A stretch of 64,000 nucleotides of DNA from Alphaproteobacteria bacterium. GTDB lineage: Bacteria; Pseudomonadota; Alphaproteobacteria; Sphingomonadales; Sphingomonadaceae. The translations under genes were made by a program, and so were the position numbers. Where the stretch lies: assembly GCA_018823325.1 (NCBI GenBank), contig JAHJIJ010000030.1, positions 372,001-436,000 on the forward strand. Direction: 5' to 3'. Of the stretch, positions 8,100-15,945 are shown piece by piece. The stretch's first letter is position 1. Every line of letters begins with the position of its first letter. The notes beneath the pieces are model-generated. The model searched no databases, was not told where the DNA came from, and saw only the letters and a list, made by a program, of their open reading frames with translations.

Positions 8100-9277
8100 T
8101 GGCCTTCAGCCTCCCGGCCGAGCCATTCCTTCAAAACATCTTTGCGATCCGCGTTGACCGGACGTCCCGCAAAACGAATGGCTGCCGGCGCATCCCTAAG
8201 CCGGGCAAAGACATTGGGCAGCATGACGGACCCCATCTCCGGGTCCGGCACGTCGACGAACACCTGCCTCGACTGGAAGTGGGTATCGTCCAGAATGTCC
8301 TGCATACCATAGACCGGCCCCACGGGCGCGCCTGTCTCGTACAGGCGGTCAAGAGCCTCGGCGCGCGTCAGCGTTGACGCCCACTCCTGAATGGCGTCGT
8401 CGACGGCATCGGCATTCTTCATGCGCTCCACGTTAGTGCGAAAGCGCGGATCATCCATGAGCTCGGACCGTCCCATTGCACGGAAGATATTAGCTGCCGT
8501 AAACTGGGTTGCCCCCGAAAGTGCGAGCCACTTGCCATCCTTGCAAAGATAAGCACCGCGGGGCGATGCGAACTCCAGCCGGTTGCCAACCCGTTGCGGC
8601 TCTTCCTTGAACACGCAATAATCAACGAACTGCGGCCCGAAATAGCTGAACAAAGGCTCGATCAGGCTGACGTCGATCGTCTCGCCTTTTCCGGTCACGT
8701 CTCGCCTGTGCAGAGCCGCCAATGCAGCGATTGTCGCGGCCATGGCTGCGGCCGTATCGGCAAGCGCGATCGGCGCCAGTGTGGGAGGTCCGTCCGGCCA
8801 CCCGTTCAGATTGGTAAAGCCGGCCATCGACTCAGCGACCGTTCCAAAGCCCGATCGATGGGCATAGGGTCCTGTCTGGCCGAAACCGCTGATCTGGACG
8901 AGCACAAGGCGCTCATTCACTTCACGCAGCCGATCCGGGCCAAGCCCCCATTTCTCCAGCGTTCCGGGCCGGAAATTCTCGATCACGATGTCCGCCTGCG
9001 CGACAAGATCGAGGACGAGTTGCCGTCCCTCTTCCGTTTTGAAGTCGACAGAAACCGAACGCTTGTTGCGACCGATATATTTCCAGATCAGACTGACACC
9101 ATCTACGTGCCGTCCGGTCGCGCGAGACGGGTCGCCCGCCGGCCGTTCGACCTTGACGACATCCGCACCCAGATCGCCCATGTAGCAGCCGACGAGTGGA
9201 CCGGCGATGAGGACGCCCAGATCAAGCACCTTCACGTCCTTGAGCGGACCCTGGCGCGGGGGGAGAGCGGCGGTCAT
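8096..9277 (-). CDS. CaiB/BaiF family (class III) CoA-transferase
   Basis: I choose the ATG at 9277 because it overlaps the upstream stop as ATGA, like every other junction in this operon; the frame is open five codons further. The 393-residue product has the class III start DVKVLDLGVLIAGPLVGCYMGDLGADVVKVE (split: fold entry at 15-45), RNKRSVSVDFK, and the catalytic Asp in IALADTAAAMAA (about residue 165). These enzymes move CoA between carboxylic acids through an aspartyl anhydride and need no ATP. Here it would activate the acid released by the esterases, or the dicarboxylate before cleavage. Donor and acceptor are unknown. Confidence 0.88.
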   Translation of the reverse strand: MTAALPPRQGPLKDVKVLDLGVLIAGPLVGCYMGDLGADVVKVERPAGDPSRATGRHVDGVSLIWKYIGRNKRSVSVDFKTEEGRQLVLDLVAQADIVIENFRPGTLEKWGLGPDRLREVNERLVLVQISGFGQTGPYAHRSGFGTVAESMAGFTNLNGWPDGPPTLAPIALADTAAAMAATIAALAALHRRDVTGKGETIDVSLIEPLFSYFGPQFVDYCVFKEEPQRVGNRLEFASPRGAYLCKDGKWLALSGATQFTAANIFRAMGRSELMDDPRFRTNVERMKNADAVDDAIQEWASTLTRAEALDRLYETGAPVGPVYGMQDILDDTHFQSRQVFVDVPDPEMGSVMLPNVFARLRDAPAAIRFAGRPVNADRKDVLKEWLGREAEGQ

Positions 9278-9804
9278 GCGCCTTCGTTCCACGGCAGGTC
9301 ACCGGGCAGCGTACCCAGCGGGAGACGCGGCGCCCCGGCGAGGAAGCGCACTTTCCGCGTCTGGAAAAACCAGCGCCCATCCTTTGAAACAAACCGACAT
9401 TCCTCGGCCGCATAGCCAAGCAGTTCTGTGCTGTAGCGACCAATGCCCCGCCCGGAAGGATTTTTCACCAGATCCATGAGAGCGATTACAACGCGGCATT
9501 CGGCAGCGTCCTTGTCAACGACATGGAAGCGGAAATTGCTTGGCGTGTGGAGCGTACGGCGACCTGGATAGCTGAAGCGAACCTTCATCATCCGATCGAA
9601 CAAAGCTTGCCGGCCAATCCTCGGCTGATCGAGCCCCGCATCATAAAAGACCAGATCCTCGACGTGCAGTGCGGCGGCTTCCTCGACCTTTCCTTCGTCC
9701 ATCAAGTCACAGAATGTGATGAACGTATCTTCACAGGCCCTGATGATCGCCAATTCCTCGCCGGTCCTGACACGTCCGGCGATATGCTCGCTCAATTCAA
9801 ACAT
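9274..9804 (-). CDS. NTF2/SnoaL-like small protein, first gene of coupled operon
   Basis: Three in-frame starts exist (TTG 9816, ATG 9807, ATG 9804); GGAG is spaced best for 9804, giving 176 residues. The sequence pattern (N-terminal helices with CDLMDEGKVEEAAALHVEDLVF, then strands ending RYSTELLGYAAEECRFVSKDGRWFFQTRKV) is that of the cone-shaped NTF2 fold used by ring-hydroxylating dioxygenase beta subunits, scytalone dehydratase and SnoaL cyclases. It is not next to a dioxygenase alpha subunit, so a dehydratase/isomerase-like role on a pathway intermediate is more likely. A palindrome matching the proposed TetR operator lies 22 bp before the start. The reaction is unknown. Confidence 0.75.
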   Translation of the reverse strand: MFELSEHIAGRVRTGEELAIIRACEDTFITFCDLMDEGKVEEAAALHVEDLVFYDAGLDQPRIGRQALFDRMMKVRFSYPGRRTLHTPSNFRFHVVDKDAAECRVVIALMDLVKNPSGRGIGRYSTELLGYAAEECRFVSKDGRWFFQTRKVRFLAGAPRLPLGTLPGDLPWNEGA

Positions 9805-9825
9805 CATTTTCTCCAAGGGACGGCA

Positions 9826-9845
9826 AAGTAAGAGATTACTTACTT
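9826..9845. promoter_or_regulatory. Operator-like palindrome, site A (AAGTAAG-N6-CTTACTT)
   Basis: A perfect inverted repeat with 7-bp arms lies immediately before the NTF2-like gene that heads the coupled operon. The same core, GTAAG-N6-CTTAC, recurs at 15719 and, with one mismatch, at 14350. The TetR gene of the operon is the obvious candidate binder. Confidence 0.7.
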
Positions 9846-9949
9846 AATGCAAGGCCAATCGCTGCGCCGTCCGTGGCATTTTGCGCTGTAATCCCGGCGT
9901 CGAGCTCAAAAGAGGAACACGGCCGCCGGAACTCACTCAACACGCTCGC

Positions 9950-12640
9950 TCAGATAGACTTGGCGAACGAGATACTGACAATGCGCCCAAGAGCGCTGGC
10001 TGAGGACGGATCATATCCGAACCCAGCATCGACGAACGGCGGTTCGCGATCGAACAGGTTGCGGACGTTCAGCCCCAGACGCGTGCCGCGTAGGAATTCA
10101 CCACTTTCCGGCGCGAATGTGTAGCTGAGATCGAAGTCCACAGTCGTGTAGCTTGAAACCTCCTGCACCAAGGTGCTGGTCATGTTCCTGTAGCTGCCGG
10201 GATAGTTCACGGCCGCCTGGGCTGACAGCCCACCTGTCGTCCAGCCGGCAAGCGCGCGGGCGCGGAACTTCTGCGGGAACCCGTATGTGTTCGCACGGCT
10301 GACCAGCGCGCCGGTGCCGGTAGCGTTCGAGTAGCCGAAGAACCAGGTGGCAGTCGCCCCCAGATTGAACTCTCCGGCGCCTACGCCGAAGACATAGTGC
10401 GCTTCCATGTCGAGACCATTGGCCTTGGTCACGCCCAGATTGTTCTTGCGTGCGTCGACAATGCCATCCGCGAGGGCAAAATTGACCTGTCCGGGGATGG
10501 CGTACTGGCTGTTCGTGAGCCAAGCCACAGCCTCCTGATAACGGGGACCGCCGTCATTGAAGAACACAATATCGCTGAAATTTTCGGGTTCTGTCAGCAC
10601 CTGAGGTACGATCGTGAACACGTCGACCACCTGGTTTTCGTAGTTGATGTCGAAATACGTGGCGCTCAGCCGGAGGCCGGGAACGGCAATTGGAGCAAAG
10701 TCGAAACCTGCTGACCAGGTCTCGGCGGTTTCCGGACGCAAGCCGGCGTTACCTGCCGCAAGAACGACCATATTGAGCGGAACAGGATTGCCACCGATGG
10801 TATAATTTCCCACGCGAATACCGGCGCCGCTGGAGTTCGGATTGATGTCCGCAAGTCCGGGTGCGCGGAACGAGGTGCCATAACTGCCCCGCAGCTTCAG
10901 ACCGTCGATTGGCGCCCAGGTGAGGCCGATCTTGGGATTAGTCGTTGTCCCGAAATCGCTGTAGTCTTCGTGACGAAGCGCCACGAGCAGATCGAGCTGC
11001 TGGAAACCGCCGATGGCATTGCCCGGGCCGAACAGCGGAACATACAACTCTCCAAACACAGCTCTTGAATCACGTCCGATGTCGCTCGGGCTGCTGATGG
11101 GCGCAAGCGTCGATCCGAACGTGAATGCCCCATACGATCGTTCGTCGCGATACTCGGCGCCGATGGCCATGCGAACGTCACCTCCGGGCAGAGCGAACAA
11201 CGGCCCGTCTCCCTCGATGCTGACAGTCCTCAGACGGTTGGTGATCTGGGGATTGAAAAGGTCGAGATAGAATTGCGAGACCTTTTCCCGACTGTTGCTG
11301 TTGGGCAGGAACGGATTAATGGCAACGGCAGGATCCGAGCTCGCCAGCAGCGCGCTCAGCGCCGCGGTATTGATGCCGGGCGAACGGTCGTCCTCGTCCG
11401 ACCCTTCAGCGTAGGAGCCGGTCAACTGGATCTCCCAGCGGCCAACTTCTGCCCTGAAGCCGCCGAGAACCTGGAACAGTTCGGATTCGCCACGCGTCGT
11501 CCGCGGTCCCATGACGTCCATGAAATTGGCGTTGACCGCAATCGTCGTCCCAACCGGAACATTGGTGGGGTAAAAGGCGTTGGTCGTGGGGACGATCAGG
11601 TTGGTGGCCACGGATTGCCCGGGAACAGGCCCGGAATAAACCCGCTGAGAATAGATACCCTGAGCGAAGACGCTAAGACCGGCAACAAGATCCTGCGAGA
11701 AATAGGCATAGGCGCTCTTGCGCTCCTGCTCCGGAATTAAAAATGTGCGCCCCTCGATATCGCAGCGATTGAAGGTGCCGGGCACGAGTGTGGCGAAGTC
11801 GATCACGCCACTGCCTTGGTTGGGAACAGCGTAGGTCGTTCCGGTCGCCGAGATTGTCGCCGGCGCGCACGAGATGGACCGGCCGTCGGCGCCACCGCCC
11901 CCGCGGCGGTCGGACGATATGAAGTCCCGCGAGGTAGCAAGCAGCATATCGTTCCTGGTCCACTCGCCAGCGAGGACAAAATTGCCAGAGCCCCAATCGG
12001 TCCCACCGATCGCGCCAATCTGATATTCGTTATAGCTGTCCGCGAAGCCCGCACGCGTCCGGAATTCCGCTCCGACAAAATTCTTCCGCGGTATCAGGTT
12101 GATGACCCCGGCGATCGCATCCGAGCCGTAAATAGCCGACGCTCCGTCGGCGATGACTTCGAGCCGTTCGATCGCGATAGAGGGAATGAATGATGGATCG
12201 ACGAAATTGCTCTGGGTCCCGGCCATCGGCAGACGTTTACCGTCAAGCACTGTCAACGTGGCCGCTGATCCAAGTCCGCGAAGATTTGGCCCGGTCGCAC
12301 GGATGATGTTGCTGCTGGCACCAGCCCCGGTCGCGCCCTCAGCGTTGATGCTGAGGGACGTGACCTGCGGTACCTGGCGTAGCACGTCGGAGACGGTCGT
12401 AGCGCCCGATCGGGTAACGGCCTCTTTGCTCACGCCAATCAGATTGGAGCCGACAGGAGCAACGCCGCGAATACGGCTGCCGGTGACGATCACCGCCTCA
12501 TCTACGGCGGTCGCCGCCTCGGCACCCTCTTCATTACTCTGGGCGAAGACGCCTTGGGAAGGCGCGCAGAGCACGGCAGCCCCGGCAAGCAGGATCAGCT
12601 TGCGGCGGGTGACGAGTGGAGGTCGAAATGAGCTTTCCAT
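9950..12640 (-). CDS. TonB-dependent outer-membrane receptor
   Basis: 896 residues with the start ATG 5 nt after GGGAGAGATACC-type ribosome site sequence. The N-terminus has two basic residues and a hydrophobic run ending VFAQ (signal peptide), then DEAVIVTGSRIRG, a TonB box with VxVTGSRI, and a plug domain (GLGSAATLTVLDGKRLPM, YGSDAIAGVINLIPRKNF). The remainder is a 22-strand barrel with a terminal ISFAKSI. It follows the carboxylesterase by 50 bp on the same strand and precedes site A, so it probably takes up the ester or oligomer that the exported esterases hydrolyse. Plug wording GSDAIAGVIN is the type common in sphingomonad and caulobacter receptors. Ligand unknown. Confidence 0.93.
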   Translation of the reverse strand: MESSFRPPLVTRRKLILLAGAAVLCAPSQGVFAQSNEEGAEAATAVDEAVIVTGSRIRGVAPVGSNLIGVSKEAVTRSGATTVSDVLRQVPQVTSLSINAEGATGAGASSNIIRATGPNLRGLGSAATLTVLDGKRLPMAGTQSNFVDPSFIPSIAIERLEVIADGASAIYGSDAIAGVINLIPRKNFVGAEFRTRAGFADSYNEYQIGAIGGTDWGSGNFVLAGEWTRNDMLLATSRDFISSDRRGGGGADGRSISCAPATISATGTTYAVPNQGSGVIDFATLVPGTFNRCDIEGRTFLIPEQERKSAYAYFSQDLVAGLSVFAQGIYSQRVYSGPVPGQSVATNLIVPTTNAFYPTNVPVGTTIAVNANFMDVMGPRTTRGESELFQVLGGFRAEVGRWEIQLTGSYAEGSDEDDRSPGINTAALSALLASSDPAVAINPFLPNSNSREKVSQFYLDLFNPQITNRLRTVSIEGDGPLFALPGGDVRMAIGAEYRDERSYGAFTFGSTLAPISSPSDIGRDSRAVFGELYVPLFGPGNAIGGFQQLDLLVALRHEDYSDFGTTTNPKIGLTWAPIDGLKLRGSYGTSFRAPGLADINPNSSGAGIRVGNYTIGGNPVPLNMVVLAAGNAGLRPETAETWSAGFDFAPIAVPGLRLSATYFDINYENQVVDVFTIVPQVLTEPENFSDIVFFNDGGPRYQEAVAWLTNSQYAIPGQVNFALADGIVDARKNNLGVTKANGLDMEAHYVFGVGAGEFNLGATATWFFGYSNATGTGALVSRANTYGFPQKFRARALAGWTTGGLSAQAAVNYPGSYRNMTSTLVQEVSSYTTVDFDLSYTFAPESGEFLRGTRLGLNVRNLFDREPPFVDAGFGYDPSSASALGRIVSISFAKSI

Positions 12641-12690
12641 GGTATCTCTCCCTTTATGCTTATTGTCAGTTGGTCAGGCCCCGATCCGGA

Positions 12691-14254
12691 TCAGGGTTTG
12701 GAGTCGCCGATGTGGCGTTCCAGAATGTTCATCGTGGGGATGTCCGGTCGTGCGATGGGGCCGCTGGGTGTCCCCAGCTCCATCACAAGCCCAGGCGCCT
12801 CCTGGTAAGTCGGCCAACGCGGTAAGTCGGGACCGTTGGGGTCTCCCGAACGTGCAAAATTGATCCAATATGACGCCAGATGATGGGCTAGAGTTCGGTC
12901 GGCCTTGGTCCAGGGCCAATCCCGCTTATCCAGATTGTTAAAAACATACGGAATCTCGGCACCGTGCCACGCGAGCGGCGGAGCGGCGTCCGGACCGCCG
13001 GGATATTCCGCAGGTGGAATGGGGGGGTGATGCGTGAAGCGATATGAATAGACTGGCGAACGTCCGCTCGCAGATTGCGCCCGCGCCCAACGGTCCATGG
13101 TGAAATCACCGAGCGCGATCGTGCCCAAACGTCGAGCTGCCGCCCGCGCCTCCGCATCATTTTCGGCCGGATGCAGCCGCAATAGTGCTTCCGCATCATC
13201 GCCATATTGCGCGGTTAGTTCCGATCGATAGCGGTCAAGCGTCATCGACGGATCTTCACCGGCCTCGTCCGCATTGGATCCGATGAGCATGGCCACGTCA
13301 TTCTGCCTGCCGGCCTTGTAGATCGCCGCCTGCTGGCCAGGCACGACCCAGCCGTCATTGATCGGCTGGAATGTCCCGGACTGCGTCCCCGCGGCCTCGA
13401 CAAGCTTTCCCGCATCGAGTGCACGCAGAGCTTGGGCCGTTTCTGCTCCCAGGGACCGACCGAACGCCAGCCCCTTTGCCTCCGCTTTCGTGATGGGCTC
13501 AGGAGCAAGCAGACCAAAGCCTGCGCCTGTCTGGCCAATCAGGCGATGGAACTTGCCGGTCGCCAGCGGCGAAGCAGCAAGATAGCTCGTCGACATCGAG
13601 CCCGCAGACTGGCCAAAAATCGTTATGCGGTCCGGATCACCGCCAAAGGATGCGATGTTGCGCCGGACCCAATCCAGCGCGGCAATCTGATCGAGAAGAC
13701 CGTAATTCCCTGACACGCGCTGAGGCGATTCCGCCGAAAGCGCGGGGTGCGCCAGAAAGCCCAACGCGCCCACCCGATACGCGATGCTTACGAGAATAAC
13801 GCCGCGCCGAGCCAATGCTTCTCCATCGAAGTCTGGCATCGCCGTGCTGCCCAATCGATAGCCGCCGCCGTAAATCCACACCATGACCGGCAGCCGTTCC
13901 TCGACTGAACGCGCGCCTGTCCAGATGTTGAGATAGAGACAGTCCTCATCGAGCGGGGGGCGCTCGCGCGAGTTGCCCCACTGCGCAGCGGGCGCGCGAA
14001 TTTGAGGACAGTCCGAACCAAAACGATCAGCCTTGCGCACCCCCTGCCATCGCGACACAGGCTGCGGCGGCTTCCATCGCCATTCGCCCGTTGGGGGCGC
14101 GGCGAACGGAATACCCTTGAAAATCTGGATTTGCCCGTCGGCCGACGAGCTTCCGGAAACGTCGCCTCCGTCCACCGACACCGGTTCGACGATCTGCGCG
14201 CTCGCAGGACACGCCACTGCTGCGGCCAAAAGCATGGCCCTCGCCAATATTGGC
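12691..14254 (-). CDS. Exported carboxylesterase type B
   Basis: The frame opens with TTG (up to 14256) behind GGAGAGGGGAG; the encoded MPILARAMLLAAAVACPASAQ is a good signal peptide, whereas the ATG at 14235 would drop its only Arg. The enzyme of about 520 residues has the type B marks EDCLYLNIWTG, an oxyanion segment YGGGYRLGS, nucleophile elbow FGQSAGSM (Ser about 205), an acid in GSNADEAGEDP and the catalytic His in AWHGAEIPYVF. It therefore looks active and periplasmic. A 12-bp palindrome GCCAATATTGGC overlaps the start region and the site-B operator lies 94 bp upstream. Substrate is an ester that is presumably imported by the adjacent receptor. Confidence 0.9.
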
Positions 14255-14256
14255 AA

Positions 14257-14602
14257 CTCCCCTCTCCTATCCAGTCATTCGTGAGTCAAAGCCACCGGAG
14301 CCATCCCTCCCGCGCCATCGCTCACGTTTCGATTGCCGAACCGGCGATAAAGTATGTATTTACTTACTTTCAGCATCGAAGCCTGGCAAGGCCCTTTTTC
14401 AAGAGCAGCCAAATTTAACAAAAATACATTTGTTCAATAGGTTAGTTGGGATAGGCATGTTCCAGCCCCGCACCGCAAACATGGTTTGCGGCATCATGGA
14501 TGTCCTGCCTAGGGGGCAAAATCGCCGGATTCGATCAGCTTATCGGGAAAAGCGACGCGGGACATCGCGGGGACGCAGCGAGTCCCCGGCCGACCCTGGA
14601 GT
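14257..14602. other. Intergenic promoter region with operator site B
   Basis: No gene is visible. The part from 14340 to 14460 is clearly more AT-rich than its surroundings and contains the site-B palindrome; the leftward esterase gene must start its transcript here. The part nearer 14600 is the tail of the convergently placed hydrolase region, without further features. Confidence 0.6.
14350..14369. promoter_or_regulatory. Operator-like palindrome, site B (AAGTATG-N6-CTTACTT)
   Basis: This is site A with a single mismatch in the left arm (GTATG for GTAAG). It lies about 95 bp before the carboxylesterase start and in the AT-rich promoter stretch, which suits repression of the esterase/receptor unit. 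Confidence 0.62.
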
Positions 14603-15559
14603 TCAATCGTTTCGGGGCTGTTTGCGTCGGATCGTCCAGGTGGGGTCCTGACACAATCGACAATCCGAACCGCGGAAGGCCGCAGCCGCTTGATCGTCTC
14701 CCCGAAGTCGCCAATTAAGCCAGTCCACCGCTACGCGGGCAGCCGCGCCGCCATTGGTCTCCATGAATGTACCGTCGTGGCCACGGTCGATATTCAACAT
14801 CGTGACGGGAACGTGTTTAATGCGATTATAATCATCCGACGCGTTTCCGTATGCAACATCGCGGGGCCCACCCAGCACATAAAGAACAGGCCCCTGGAGC
14901 GCATCGAGCGCGGTCTTTTGAACCGGCAGGTTGCGAATCCTGTCCGGCCCATCCGGAAAGACGCCGGAATTGTGAATAATCACAGTCCTGATGCGCGGGT
15001 CTGACCCAACATCAATTGCCTGTAAACCGCCGCAACTATAGCCCGAGGCAGCAATTTGGCTTGGATCTAAGCGTCCGTAATATGGACTAGTCGGACGCAT
15101 ATTCTCGGCAAGCAACCACTCCAGACCGACTCTTAGGTCTCCGCTAACAGTTGGTACGAGCGTCGGCGGCAGTGTCGATGCCGGCATCTGCTCGGCCCCG
15201 GGCCCGCTGTAGATTCTGCCCGGCGCGACGACGACATATCCTTGCGAGGCAACTTCCAGCAGATGCAGGCGAGCGCTGGCGCCATCCGCGCTACAGCTGC
15301 CATTCCCCCAAAGCACGATGCCGAGAGACGCGGCAGCGGCGCCGGCAAGATTGGATGGGCGGTAGATGACATGGTTGGGCAGCGCGGGATCGATCTCCTT
15401 GAGCGCGGGATAGGGGCCGGTACCGCTTGCATCCGGCATCACGTCATGAATCCCCTCCGCCGATTGCCCCTGCAACAACGCCGGGTCGGGTTGCTGACCG
15501 TGCGCAGCGCCTGCAATTGCAACCAGCCCGCTCATCATGCCAAGCGCTATGCCCTTCAT
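14603..15559 (-). CDS. Exported alpha/beta hydrolase
   Basis: The ATG at 15559 is preferred over the GTG at 15574 because AGAGG lies 7 nt before it and MKGIALGMMSGLVAIAGAAHGQ is a clean signal peptide. The mature enzyme (about 295 residues) has an HG-like turn at LWGNGSCS, nucleophile elbow ASGYSCGG (Ser about 170), a DPR segment and the late His in NIDRGHDGTF. The four cysteines could form disulfides in the periplasm. It resembles poorly characterised alpha/beta hydrolases annotated near feruloyl esterases. It is divergent from the second TonB receptor, and operator site C is between them. Confidence 0.8.
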   Translation of the reverse strand: MKGIALGMMSGLVAIAGAAHGQQPDPALLQGQSAEGIHDVMPDASGTGPYPALKEIDPALPNHVIYRPSNLAGAAAASLGIVLWGNGSCSADGASARLHLLEVASQGYVVVAPGRIYSGPGAEQMPASTLPPTLVPTVSGDLRVGLEWLLAENMRPTSPYYGRLDPSQIAASGYSCGGLQAIDVGSDPRIRTVIIHNSGVFPDGPDRIRNLPVQKTALDALQGPVLYVLGGPRDVAYGNASDDYNRIKHVPVTMLNIDRGHDGTFMETNGGAAARVAVDWLNWRLRGDDQAAAAFRGSDCRLCQDPTWTIRRKQPRND

Positions 15560-15718
15560 CTCACTACCTCTCACTCACTCCGCCACCGAAAAAGCATGCC
15601 CGATCGAGCGCCGCTTGCTGATTCGGCTGTCCCTTGAGCCAGACGCTGGACGAATATCCGACGCCTAAAAAAATGCGTGAAGAGCTTCGCTGAATACTCT
15701 TCATAACCAACACCCCAT

Positions 15719-15738
15719 ATGTAAGAAATTACTTACAT
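15719..15738. promoter_or_regulatory. Operator-like palindrome, site C (ATGTAAG-N6-CTTACAT)
   Basis: Perfect 7-bp arms around the same N6 spacer (AAATTA; site A has AGATTA) found at site A. Placed between divergent hydrolase and receptor genes, it could control both directions. Confidence 0.72.
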
Positions 15739-15817
15739 CTCAATGGCCAGACAAGCTAACCGTAGGTCGCATACGGCAGAGGGCAGGCGCAACATCGCTC
15801 AACACGGCGTTACAATA

Positions 15818-15859
15818 TATTGATATCTCAACATCATGTATTGACATCTCAACATCATC
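15818..15859. repeat. 21-bp tandem repeat, probable regulator-binding site
   Basis: Two adjacent copies of TATTGAYATCTCAACATCATS differ at two positions. The unit is 21 bp, two helical turns, so a protein would meet both copies on the same face. Each contains a near-palindrome TTGANATCTCAA. The array ends 86 bp before the receptor start codon. Confidence 0.6.
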
Positions 15860-15945
15860 TCGCCGATAATGGCTTTGTAATCGATTGAATCAACGCATGC
15901 CGACCGCTGACAAGGCGGCCTGTATACATTTCTTGGGGGATGATG

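Larger units (their letters stand above)
15560..15945. other. Divergent regulatory region between hydrolase and TonB receptor
   Basis: 386 bp without a gene. It holds operator site C (15719-15738), a 21-bp tandem duplication (15818-15859) and an AT-rich stretch consistent with two back-to-back promoters. It is the richest control region in this locus. Confidence 0.75.
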
